Positions 1 through 7,004 of a DNA stretch of 8,140 nucleotides are shown piece after piece. The stretch is from Opitutia bacterium (GTDB lineage: Bacteria > Verrucomicrobiota > Verrucomicrobiia > Opitutales > Seribacteraceae): the NCBI GenBank assembly GCA_018646565.1, contig JABGUO010000211.1, positions 1 through 8,140 of the forward strand, read 5' to 3'. The notes beneath the pieces were generated by a model. It made no database searches and was not told where the DNA came from. It worked only from the letters and a program-made list of their open reading frames with translations. The first letter of the stretch is position 1. Each line of letters starts with the position of its first letter. The translations under genes were made by a program, and so were the position numbers.

Positions 1-205
1 AGTTTTGGGCATGGCTCTTTTGCCCTTTACCTTAGCCTCTGCAGTAAGTCGGTCTGCTCGTTTTTTCCTAGTTGCACTGTTAATCGCAAAATTTGGGGAA
101 CCAATGAAAGAAAAAATCGACCTGCATTTCAATAAATTAGCATTTTTATTTGGCCTACTATTAGTAGGTGGTTTTCTGGTCTTAAAACTGCTGATTAAGC
201 ACTAA
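1..205 (+). CDS. DedA/YqaA-family inner-membrane protein, C-terminal fragment
   Basis: This is the last 67 or so codons of a gene whose start lies outside the window; the reading frame is open from base 2 to the TAA at 203-205. The visible part has a hydrophobic stretch with the signature SRSARFFLVALLIAKFG, then a short amphipathic piece (EPMKEKIDLHFNK), then a final membrane helix (LAFLFGLLLVGGFLVLKLL) and a basic end. A small-residue/Arg-Arg-Phe-Phe segment followed by a last helix is how YqaA-type (DedA/SNARE-associated) proteins end; these are polytopic inner-membrane proteins, some linked to lipid carrier recycling. The family call comes from remembered similarity to this C-terminus. The gene converges with tdk, leaving 13 bp between the two stop codons. 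Its start and upstream partner genes cannot be seen. Confidence 0.7.
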   Translation, partial: VLGMALLPFTLASAVSRSARFFLVALLIAKFGEPMKEKIDLHFNKLAFLFGLLLVGGFLVLKLLIKH

Positions 206-218
206 GCAAACTATTAAA

Positions 219-812
219 TTATACGGGAGAGAAAGAACCCGTTTCTCCACGATTAAAACAACCTCGACAAAGTGAGATATAGCGCTCATTCCCACCAATT
301 TCGATTTGGGCACCTGCCGTTTCCATATCCCCTTCTGTACTCACACGAGCATTCATGGTCGCCTTCTTTCCACAATGACAGATCGTTTTAATTTCTTTCA
401 TCTCATCGGACCAGGCAAGTAAGAATTTACTTCCCTCGAAAACCTCTCCCTTAAAATCAGACCTGATTCCATAAGTAAGAACCGGTATTCCCTCCTCGTC
501 CACAAGCCTGATTAATTGCCTGACCTGTTCTTTACTTAAAAATTGAGCCTCATCCACCAAGATGCAATTAAGCTTCGAATCGGAATCGGCCTCTCTCACC
601 ATATCAAAAAGATTGTCTTCATTGCCAAATGCAAGAGCTTCTTTCTGAATTCCAATGCGTGAACTAATTACTCCACCCCCCTCTCGATTATCTAACTTGG
701 CAGTAAATAGCATCGTCTTCATACCCCGCTCTAAATAGTTGTGATTCGCCTGAAGTAATGCAGTTGATTTACCTGCATTCATTGAAGAATAATGAAAATA
801 TAATTTTGCCAT
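219..812 (-). CDS. tdk: Thymidine kinase (type II)
   Basis: Cytoplasmic enzyme that phosphorylates thymidine (and deoxyuridine) to the monophosphate using ATP, in pyrimidine salvage. The 197-residue protein closely resembles the E. coli type II enzyme and is nearly the same length. The P-loop SSMNAGKST is at residues 9-17, the catalytic glutamate follows in ILVDEAQF (Glu88), and the substrate-binding lasso region is near IGGNERYISLC (172-182). The structural zinc ligands appear to be Cys145 and Cys147 (CHC) with Cys182 and Cys185 (CRGC), a complete four-cysteine set. The ATG at 812 gives the expected MAKLYFHYS start; no clear Shine-Dalgarno precedes it. It begins 42 bp after the ABC-F stop, so it could be co-transcribed with that gene. 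No sign of damage. Confidence 0.97.
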   Translation of the reverse strand: MAKLYFHYSSMNAGKSTALLQANHNYLERGMKTMLFTAKLDNREGGGVISSRIGIQKEALAFGNEDNLFDMVREADSDSKLNCILVDEAQFLSKEQVRQLIRLVDEEGIPVLTYGIRSDFKGEVFEGSKFLLAWSDEMKEIKTICHCGKKATMNARVSTEGDMETAGAQIEIGGNERYISLCRGCFNRGETGSFSPV

Positions 813-854
813 CTTTTGATTCAGGCAAATTCTTCAGTTAATGGAAACTAAAAA

Positions 855-2468
855 TCAGACCTCTTCTGTTTTTAACCGTTCCATGTATTCACTGACATTA
901 CAAGTTAGCATACGAGTTTTATTGGGCGAGACCTCCAATACTTTTGTCACCACACTGTCCAAAAAGGATCGGTCATGACTCACGATTAAGGCAGTTCCAT
1001 CAAAAATATTTAATGCTTCCTGCAGTACTTCTTTACTACGAATGTCCAAGTGATTGGTCGGTTCATCCATAATCAAAAAGTTACAGGGCTTCATTAACAG
1101 TTTTGCCAATGCCACCCGGTTTCGCTCACCACCAGATAAAACAGATGTTTTTTTGAAAACATCATTCCCTGTGAAAAGCAAGGCCCCCAGCGCGGCCCGT
1201 GGATTGGCATCCGGATTGTCATGTAAAACTTCCTCCACCTCAGCGAGGACTTCATTATCCGGGTTTAACTCCTCTGCCTGATGCTGGGCAAAATACCCAA
1301 TCACTGTGTTCACCCCCACATCCCTTTTACCATCCTGAAAAGGTTCAACTCCTGCTAGAATTCGGGCTAAAGTTGACTTGCCGGCTCCATTGACCCCCAC
1401 CACTGCGATTCGATCGCCCTTTTCAATTCGAAGATCCAGGCCACTAAAAACTTCCAATTCCGCATAAGATTTACTTAAATCTTCCACCTCTACCACTTTA
1501 TGACTAGCGGGAGGAGAGGGAGGAAATCGGAAATATATTTTTTTCTCATCTGCTTCCGGTTTTACGATCTCCATCTTATCCAATGCCTTAATACGACTTT
1601 GTACCATGGCCGCCTTTTTAATATTCGAACGAAATCGATTAATAAATTCTTTCTCCTTCTCAATTTCCTTCTTCTGAGTTACATGGGCTTTTCGCTGTCT
1701 TTCTTTTCGTGCCGCACTTTCCTTAATATAAAAAGTATAATTCCCCTTATAATTAATCAACTGCCCCATTTTAAGTTCCATTGTCCGATCCGTAACCGTT
1801 TCCAAAAAGGCACGGTCGTGCGAAATAACTAGTATTGCACCCTGATAATGCCTCAGATATTGCTCCAACCAATTTTGGGCGACCACATCCAAATGATTGG
1901 TCGGTTCGTCCAGGATTAAAAGAGAAGGCCCCTGCAACAGTAATTTCCCCAAGGCAATCCTCATCTGCCACCCTCCCGAAAACTCCTCTAACTGGCGATT
2001 CATATCATCCTGAGAAAAGCCCATCCCGGAAAAAACTCGGTCCACACGAGCATTCATTTTTTGGGGTTCGAATGCAGCCAACTGTTCTTCCCAGGCGCCC
2101 ATCATATCAATTAAATCGTAAAATTTCTCTGTATCCGGTTCCATTTCCCCGAGTTCAACCTCCGCTTCATCCAGTTTGACCTTGATCGCATTGGCATCCG
2201 CAAATGCTTTACTCGCCTCTTCCCGTAATGTACATCCAGTCACTGATATTCCATCCTGTGGCAAATAACCAACCGTGGCATAATCGGGTTTCTCCACACT
2301 ACCGGAGTCGGGGGATTCCTCTCCCATTAACAATCGTAAGAGAGTAGTTTTCCCCGAACCATTTGACCCCACCAAGGCGATACGATCCCGCGGACCAATG
2401 GTCTCCTCAATTCCCTTGAATAAAACTTTTGCCCCGTAAGCCAGGTTAACGTCTCTAATTAAAAACAT
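855..2468 (-). CDS. ABC-F family ATPase (duplicated ATP-binding protein)
   Basis: A soluble protein of 537 residues with two ABC nucleotide-binding domains and no membrane segments, the layout of ABC-F proteins, which act on ribosomes in translation rather than in transport. Domain 1 has Walker A GSNGSGKT (34-41), signature FSGGWQMR (163-170), Walker B LLILDEP (183-189) and the H-loop in SHDRAF. A charged linker (about 240-310, rich in Lys, Glu and Arg) corresponds to the interdomain extension that reaches toward the peptidyl-transferase region in studied members. Domain 2 has GVNGAGKS (358-365), LSGGERNR (444-451), FLIMDEP (464-470) and SHDRSF. Both catalytic Glu residues are present. The length is close to YbiT-type members, but I cannot assign a subfamily. 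Antibiotic protection cannot be inferred. It starts 80 bp after the exporter permease. Confidence 0.95.
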   Translation of the reverse strand: MFLIRDVNLAYGAKVLFKGIEETIGPRDRIALVGSNGSGKTTLLRLLMGEESPDSGSVEKPDYATVGYLPQDGISVTGCTLREEASKAFADANAIKVKLDEAEVELGEMEPDTEKFYDLIDMMGAWEEQLAAFEPQKMNARVDRVFSGMGFSQDDMNRQLEEFSGGWQMRIALGKLLLQGPSLLILDEPTNHLDVVAQNWLEQYLRHYQGAILVISHDRAFLETVTDRTMELKMGQLINYKGNYTFYIKESAARKERQRKAHVTQKKEIEKEKEFINRFRSNIKKAAMVQSRIKALDKMEIVKPEADEKKIYFRFPPSPPASHKVVEVEDLSKSYAELEVFSGLDLRIEKGDRIAVVGVNGAGKSTLARILAGVEPFQDGKRDVGVNTVIGYFAQHQAEELNPDNEVLAEVEEVLHDNPDANPRAALGALLFTGNDVFKKTSVLSGGERNRVALAKLLMKPCNFLIMDEPTNHLDIRSKEVLQEALNIFDGTALIVSHDRSFLDSVVTKVLEVSPNKTRMLTCNVSEYMERLKTEEV

Positions 2469-2472
2469 AGCA

Positions 2473-2481
2473 GTTATACCA
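2473..2481 (-). promoter_or_regulatory. Extended -10-like element next to the ABC-F start
   Basis: On the minus strand TGGTATAAC fits an extended -10 promoter (TGn followed by a five-of-six match to TATAAT). It ends only 4 nt before the ABC-F ATG. No convincing -35 is seen, although a CGAAGCGAAGCG tandem lies where one would be. If used, the transcript would begin at or inside the start codon, giving a leaderless message at best. This is a motif match only. Confidence 0.22.
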
Positions 2482-2548
2482 AATCGCTTCGCTTCGAAAC
2501 AGCAACATCATTCACGAATGAACAAAAAAATCCTTTGCATAATTTCTT

Positions 2549-3697
2549 TTACCCAAGAACTTTTCCAACCGGTTTTCGAAGAGCAATACAAATCGGTAAA
2601 ATTGCGACCAGAGAGGCAACCCCTAAGAGGGACAAAAGAAAAAAGTTTTCCGAAAATTGATAAGGGTTAAAAGTGGCCAAGTTCAACAACTCCAGATCGA
2701 ATCCAGCCAATTTAAATACAATACGATGAAAAACCTTCGCGAGCTCTAATGCACTCCAAAAAGAAAGAAAAAGTAAAAACAAACTTTCTATTAAATACCT
2801 CATTATTAAATGAATTGAATGCAGACCAAAACTTTTAAACAAGGCAGTGGCAAAAATATTTTGCCGGTATTCAAAAATCGCAATTGAGCCAAAAATCAGG
2901 ACAATTAAAAGCCCCACAAAACCACCGCCAATTGCCTGGGCCTTTAATCGAAGTTCTCGAATACCATCGAGTTCACCAATCCATTTAATTGGACTGGTGA
3001 GCTCAATACGATCAAATCCTTCTTTCTCTAAAAGTGCTTCTGTCGTCTCAATAATCTCCTTTAATTCCCCCGAATCCTCGGAAAGAAATAAAATAGATTC
3101 CTGAACTGAAAATCTTTCAAAAACTTGAGCCATGGATTCAGGAATAAAAAGTAAGGGTTTATTCAAGCTGATAAAACGTAAAACGCTGGGAGGTTTTACC
3201 ACCTCCGCGTCAAAGAATACATTATGTACCTTGATCCGCTCTCTCATTGCCTCAGGATACCCATATGCGGCAAGGAAGACTGGGCTTTGTACTTTTTCAA
3301 TACCTCCCATTAATGAAATTAACGCGGGCAATGCATACTTGTTATAAATCACCACCCGGGCCCTTTTTTTATCTGAAAGTTCGGCATTTACAAAAAGGGA
3401 AGAAAAGGGGAAATAAATCCCTTTTTCGGCCAAGGGAGATAATAATTCATCCAAAGAAGGACGGACTTCAGTTTTACTAATGCTCGTCGATCTTAAAATC
3501 ATCGTATTCAATCCAAAACTTTGGATTTTTTTCTCCACCGCTTGTTCAGTTAATGAAAAACCAGTCTGCAAAAATAAAAACAGAAGGCACAAAGAAATCG
3601 CAATCAAAACCCGGGCAAAAACCGCCCCGGGAGTTTCAAGCCACCTCTTTAAGATGTCTTTCGACAGGTAAACGAAGATTAAAATCAATGATCTCAT
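2549..3697 (-). CDS. FtsX/MacB-like ABC exporter permease
   Basis: Inner-membrane subunit of the exporter. The 382-residue product begins with an amphipathic segment (DILKRWLETPG), then a first membrane helix (about 24-45). A periplasmic domain of about 200 residues follows, then three C-terminal helices (about 256-276, 297-318, 351-372), ending ALRKPVGKVLG. One helix, a large periplasmic domain and three helices is the FtsX/MacB/LolC topology; the cytoplasmic loop ALFKSFGLHSIHLI matches the family's conserved coupling region. The ATG at 3697 was preferred to a start 18 codons earlier because the extra residues (MVVFVFFPVTTIALKK) look unlike the family and lengthen the overlap with the ATPase gene. 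A weak GAAG lies about 10 nt upstream. It still overlaps the ATPase gene by 62 bp, which suggests translational coupling. It probably uses ATP-driven periplasmic movement to push cargo through the channel; cargo unknown. Confidence 0.88.
   Translation of the reverse strand: MRSLILIFVYLSKDILKRWLETPGAVFARVLIAISLCLLFLFLQTGFSLTEQAVEKKIQSFGLNTMILRSTSISKTEVRPSLDELLSPLAEKGIYFPFSSLFVNAELSDKKRARVVIYNKYALPALISLMGGIEKVQSPVFLAAYGYPEAMRERIKVHNVFFDAEVVKPPSVLRFISLNKPLLFIPESMAQVFERFSVQESILFLSEDSGELKEIIETTEALLEKEGFDRIELTSPIKWIGELDGIRELRLKAQAIGGGFVGLLIVLIFGSIAIFEYRQNIFATALFKSFGLHSIHLIMRYLIESLFLLFLSFWSALELAKVFHRIVFKLAGFDLELLNLATFNPYQFSENFFLLSLLGVASLVAILPICIALRKPVGKVLG
3610..3631 (-). terminator. GC-rich hairpin with U tail at the ATPase-permease junction
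   Basis: Two CCCGGG hexamers form an inverted repeat whose minus-strand RNA can fold as six G-C pairs, one bulged G and one more C-G pair. The loop is GGUUUUU and the stem is followed directly by UUUUGAUUG. The element lies just past the ATPase stop (3636-3638) but inside permease codons 23-29 (PGAVFAR). It looks like a weak Rho-independent terminator or attenuator, or a processing or stability hairpin setting the ATPase:permease ratio. The protein sequence may force it by chance. Confidence 0.3.
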
Positions 3698-4310
3698 CTG
3701 CAATTTCTTCAAGGCGATGGTCGTGACTGGAAAGAATACAAATACAACCACTTGGCAACGAGGTTTGGAGAAGGTTTTTAATCACCTTAGTGTTGGCATC
3801 ATCCAAACCAGATGTGGGCTCGTCCAAAAGAAGGACGGAAGGCGTTTTAATTAGAGCCCGCGCAATCGCAGCACGTTGTTGCTGTCCGCCCGACAGGGAT
3901 ACTGGTTTTTTATTTTTCAAACCAACCAATCCCAGTTTGGCAAATAAATCATCGCTTCGTACTTTTGCAATCGACGAAGAAATCCCTGCTAAACTAGCCA
4001 CAAGGTTTAAATTACTGGATAAACTGGCAAGGGGGAGTAGGTTCAACTGTTGAAAAACAAAACCCAGGCCTTCGCGTTGGAATTTCTTGGTCGGTTTGCC
4101 CCAGGGATGGGGTAATACAACCCTACCCTTTTGAGGGAACAAATAACCAGCAATCAATTTAAGCAGAGTCGATTTACCACATCCTGAATAGCCTTTTATC
4201 AAAGATATTCCAGCAGGGAAAGTATGGGAAAATGAATCAAATACAAATTCCTTTCCGTATCTAAAACTAATCTCATTACATTCAATAAATTGTTCTTCTT
4301 TCATCCCCAT
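3636..4310 (-). CDS. ABC exporter ATPase (LolD/MacB-NBD type)
   Basis: Cytoplasmic ATP-hydrolysing subunit that should pair as a dimer with the downstream permease. From the ATG at 4310 it has 224 residues, the usual size for LolD-like subunits. It has Walker A GYSGCGKS (40-47), a Q-loop in FVFQQLNLLP (Gln87/88), signature LSGGQQQR (139-146), Walker B VLLLDEP (159-165) with the catalytic Glu, a D-loop SGLD and the switch His196 in LSSHDH. All catalytic motifs are intact. A second ATG at 4304 is equally possible; neither has a strong Shine-Dalgarno, and a TTG at 4316 is less likely. It starts about 33 bp after the adaptor stop and its last 62 bp overlap the permease. In true MacB the ATPase and permease are fused; here they are separate, as in LolCDE. 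Confidence 0.93.
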   Translation of the reverse strand: MGMKEEQFIECNEISFRYGKEFVFDSFSHTFPAGISLIKGYSGCGKSTLLKLIAGYLFPQKGRVVLPHPWGKPTKKFQREGLGFVFQQLNLLPLASLSSNLNLVASLAGISSSIAKVRSDDLFAKLGLVGLKNKKPVSLSGGQQQRAAIARALIKTPSVLLLDEPTSGLDDANTKVIKNLLQTSLPSGCICILSSHDHRLEEIADEIIDFNLRLPVERHLKEVA

Positions 4311-4343
4311 ACTCAACTTGTACTCGTATAATTCAGAATTGAT

Positions 4344-5555
4344 TTATAACTCAACAGACTGGGCGATCGCAATAGAGTACAGCCCCACATGTAGAAGTTC
4401 ATATTCCGGGCAAAGTTGCTTCACTAATCCGGGCCAACCCTCTACTCGAAAAGTTTCTGGGGCCAAGGAGACTAATAAAAACTTGGGCACCATCCTGGCA
4501 GGGCGTGTAAGTTGATAGTATAATTTCCCCTCGGTCTTCCCTCCCAATTGATTTCTCAAAGAGAAATTATCTTTCGGATCAAATTTAAAGGAGTAAATTA
4601 ATTCTTCCCCACCGGCAATTTCCTTACTCACACTTTTTAAATATTTGCCAATAACAAACCCGGTGGATGATTTAATCTCCAATTCAAGTTTGTTTTTTTT
4701 GAACAAGCGCCAATCGGGGTCAATAATCGGAACCTGTCCATGCAACTCACGAAGGTCTCTAAGTAAAGCAACCTCCATCCCCGCCTGGATGTAATTTTTC
4801 TCTCCCTGTACATAGGGGAATAAAAATTCAACCTCACTATCGAAGGGCACGGTGAGATAAGCCTGTTGTAGACGCGTATCAAATTGAAGTTTTCTTAATT
4901 CAAACTTTTTTTCCAATTCACCTAATTCAAGCTCTTCCTTTCGATCGGATTTCAGAAAGGTAAGCATATCCTTAATTTGTACTTCATGGAGAGAAAGTTC
5001 ATTCAAGTATTTGGCTAAGTCCTTACTATGATTTCCATCACCTTGATTAGAGGATTGAAATAATTCTTTATACTTTTCAGGGTTTGCCAACATTTGCTGG
5101 GTCAAAGAACGCTCGCCCTCAATCTTGGATAATTGATTATCCAACTGATCAATCTGAGACTTTCTTTGCAAATGCCACTGTGGAATATCCTTTTCTCTCA
5201 GCATGGATTCACTGAGGTCCATCAATTCCTGATCAAGTTGTAAACGGGTGGTATCCACTCCCCCCAGACGATCCCCTAGTTTATAGGAACCGGGTTTAGT
5301 TGGTACATATAATTCAATCAAACCAGTTGAACCTGCTTTTAATGTATACTCCCGCAATGGGGTGACCTTAATCGAAATTTCGCCCACTAGCACACGATTT
5401 GTTTCTCGAAAACCACTCGGGTTTAAAGTTCGAACAGGTAGTTCCAGGCCATAAGTTAATAATGGCAAAAGAAAAAATACAAACCAGTAAGCTGGCCTCA
5501 ACCAGCCCAGCTTGGACGGAACTGCATTCCTTAATAAATTCTGTTTATTCTTCAT
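4344..5555 (-). CDS. HlyD/MacA-like membrane-fusion (periplasmic adaptor) protein
   Basis: Bridges the inner-membrane ABC pair and the outer-membrane channel. The 403-residue product has a basic N-terminus and one membrane anchor (about 21-37, PAYWFVFFLLPLLTYGL). A first half of a lipoyl/barrel-sandwich domain (about 72-101, AGSTGLIELYVPTKPGS) follows. A long charged helical hairpin comes next (about 102-230, rich in Leu, Lys, Glu and Gln), then the second lipoyl half (about 232-267, AYLTVPFDSEVEFLFPYVQG). The last 135 residues are poorly recognisable: a beta-rich part and a tail ending in an Ile/Ala-rich segment. The ATG at 5555 was chosen over an in-frame start 11 codons upstream because GGAAGGAAGAG sits 7 nt before it. 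It overlaps the channel gene by 11 bp, so the two are probably translationally coupled. Assignment rests on layout and neighbours more than on close similarity. Confidence 0.83.
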   Translation of the reverse strand: MKNKQNLLRNAVPSKLGWLRPAYWFVFFLLPLLTYGLELPVRTLNPSGFRETNRVLVGEISIKVTPLREYTLKAGSTGLIELYVPTKPGSYKLGDRLGGVDTTRLQLDQELMDLSESMLREKDIPQWHLQRKSQIDQLDNQLSKIEGERSLTQQMLANPEKYKELFQSSNQGDGNHSKDLAKYLNELSLHEVQIKDMLTFLKSDRKEELELGELEKKFELRKLQFDTRLQQAYLTVPFDSEVEFLFPYVQGEKNYIQAGMEVALLRDLRELHGQVPIIDPDWRLFKKNKLELEIKSSTGFVIGKYLKSVSKEIAGGEELIYSFKFDPKDNFSLRNQLGGKTEGKLYYQLTRPARMVPKFLLVSLAPETFRVEGWPGLVKQLCPEYELLHVGLYSIAIAQSVEL

Positions 5556-6864
5556 TCTCAATCTCTTCCTTCCGCCATTCTTCTTCATCTAGTAACCAAA
5601 AGCCACCCTCAAGTCTTGCTTTTTTAAGCTGTAGACTAGAGACCCGCCCAATCAGAACAAATCTCTTCTCCAAATAGATTCGTATTTCATCCAATTCCGT
5701 ACTTCTTGGCTGGGCATCCAGAGTTTCCAAACGTAGTTTTGCAAGTCCAAGCTCTTTGGCCACCAAGACGAGTTCCTCCTGTGCTAAGAAAGCCCGTTGG
5801 ATCTGCTCGCGAATTTGTTCACGCATAAAACGGTTTTGAAATTCAATTTGCCTGCGTACATTTTTTAACTGCCTGGTTACCCGTAAACTCGTATCAATAG
5901 AAAATCCACTACTTGCCTGAAAGACCAAATCATCTGCAGAAAATCCGGTCTGCACCCCATTCCCCACCCGATAAAGGGGTGGACTACTCACGCCCAGATT
6001 AATATCAGGAAAATATCTCAACTTGGTGGAAAACTCAGTTAATCGAAGGGCCTCCAAATCGGCCGCCTGTTTTTGCCTAAGGAGAACGCCCAATCGATCG
6101 GTACGATTTAAATCCAATGGATTTTCCACATAGAAAAGCTGCGGAATTCCACTTACTACTAATCTCCACTTAAATTTATAATTTCCCAGAATTTTTGAAA
6201 TGGTTTGAGAGAGTTGATTTTCAGAAATGCGTAGATTAAAAGCCTGTTGTTCAATCAAAATCTCCTCCGGTGTACTGGTTAGAAGTTCAGCCGGTTTTTT
6301 ATTTTCAGAGGCGCTCCACAATTGAGATTTTTCTACATTTCCCTTTCTTGATTCAAAGTCAGAATATTCAAGAAATAATTCGCGCAATCGAATAATCAAC
6401 TGTCTCTTTTTCAACTTCAAATCCCACCCCGCTTTAATTACCCCCAAAAGAGCGGTGTATTTCCGGGAATATAAATTGATCAAGCCCGGAAAATTAATCG
6501 TGGAAAATACATTGAAACGAATATCCTCAGACTCTAAAGAACCCAAGTTGGTAAGTGCCTTGGATAAATTGGTGGAGAACCGTAATGAAGGAACTAAGTC
6601 CCAGTAAATTTGCGCCTGGCTCTCCCTGGCTCGTTCCAAGGAATCATAAGCCCGTTGGAGCTCTAAGTTATTCTCCAACATCATTTCCTTGGCATCCTCC
6701 CAAGTTAATTCTTGAACCTCTTTATTTTTACTTTGTGCATAAGTTTCCGAATAGATCTTCTCTACCCGGTCGTATTGCTTATTCAAGTTCTCCTGTACAC
6801 TTTTACATCCAACGAGAATGCAAAGTACAAAAATATGAATAAATTGGATCGAAAAAAACTTCAT
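5545..6864 (-). CDS. TolC-family outer-membrane efflux lipoprotein
   Basis: Predicted outer-membrane channel of the tripartite exporter. The 439-residue product begins with a lipoprotein signal peptide (MKFFSIQFIHIFVLCILVGC) whose lipobox LVGC puts the acylated cysteine at residue 20. Then comes ELTWEDAKEMMLENNLELQRA, the typical opening helix of TolC/OEP repeats, followed by long amphipathic helices and shorter beta-prone stretches (for example FSIDTSLRV and LRYFPDINLGVS), and a late helix with many Glu, Arg and Gln. Family members form trimers with a beta barrel and a periplasmic alpha-helical tunnel; a lipidated N-terminus is known in OprM/NodT-type members. The ATG at 6864 is preferred over the adjacent TTG at 6867. 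No Shine-Dalgarno is obvious. It is the first gene of the exporter operon and its stop overlaps the adaptor start. The sequence is divergent, so the family call depends partly on context. Confidence 0.85.
   Translation of the reverse strand: MKFFSIQFIHIFVLCILVGCKSVQENLNKQYDRVEKIYSETYAQSKNKEVQELTWEDAKEMMLENNLELQRAYDSLERARESQAQIYWDLVPSLRFSTNLSKALTNLGSLESEDIRFNVFSTINFPGLINLYSRKYTALLGVIKAGWDLKLKKRQLIIRLRELFLEYSDFESRKGNVEKSQLWSASENKKPAELLTSTPEEILIEQQAFNLRISENQLSQTISKILGNYKFKWRLVVSGIPQLFYVENPLDLNRTDRLGVLLRQKQAADLEALRLTEFSTKLRYFPDINLGVSSPPLYRVGNGVQTGFSADDLVFQASSGFSIDTSLRVTRQLKNVRRQIEFQNRFMREQIREQIQRAFLAQEELVLVAKELGLAKLRLETLDAQPRSTELDEIRIYLEKRFVLIGRVSSLQLKKARLEGGFWLLDEEEWRKEEIENEE
5563..5573 (-). promoter_or_regulatory. 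Ribosome binding site that fixes the adaptor start
   Basis: The minus strand reads GGAAGGAAGAG, then 7 nt (ATTGAGA), then the ATG at 5555. This purine-rich site lies inside the last codons of the TolC-like gene and is the best Shine-Dalgarno in the exporter operon. It supports the shorter adaptor start. Confidence 0.6.
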
Positions 6865-6901
6865 CAAAGACGACTCACACTAAGATGCTTTCACTTCCAC
6901 C

Positions 6902-6951
6902 AATATATCGGTAATCACTATCGGAAAATTTGAGATAGTAAAAACTATCGG
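6902..6951 (-). promoter_or_regulatory. Repeat cluster and possible promoter upstream of the exporter operon
   Basis: In the 140-bp gap before the channel gene, ACTATCGG occurs at 6917-6924 and again at 6944-6951 (27 bp apart), and the core TATCGG also at 6906-6911. A perfect inverted repeat GATAGT-AAAA-ACTATC spans 6934-6949. On the minus strand a -10-like TATATT lies at 6907-6902, about 38 bp before the ATG, without a good -35. This arrangement suits a repressor or activator binding region. The inverted repeat could instead be a weak hairpin ending the lipoprotein transcript, but it is AT-rich and lacks a U-run directly after it. Confidence 0.35.
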
Positions 6952-7004
6952 ATTCAATTTCTCAAGTATGAAACCAAAACAGGAATCATCTGAACATCGA
7001 TTTC

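Noticed and set aside
223..242. ACGGG/CCCGT inverted repeat at the end of tdk, followed by AT-rich DNA, as a terminator between the convergent genes
   Set aside because: The stem is only 5 bp with a 10-nt loop, overlaps the last tdk codons and has no T-run on either strand.
1500..2179. Long plus-strand open frames opposite the ABC-F gene
   Set aside because: They are antisense shadows of a clearly conserved gene, with no recognisable protein features or start signals.
2505..2535. Small CATTC-GT-GAATG inverted repeat near a run of T between permease and ABC-F, as a terminator
   Set aside because: The 2-nt loop is too tight and the T-run precedes the repeat on the transcribed strand, so the geometry is wrong.
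3698..3751. Longer permease N-terminus starting at 3751
   Set aside because: It would extend the ATPase overlap to 116 bp and add a hydrophobic stretch unlike the expected family start.
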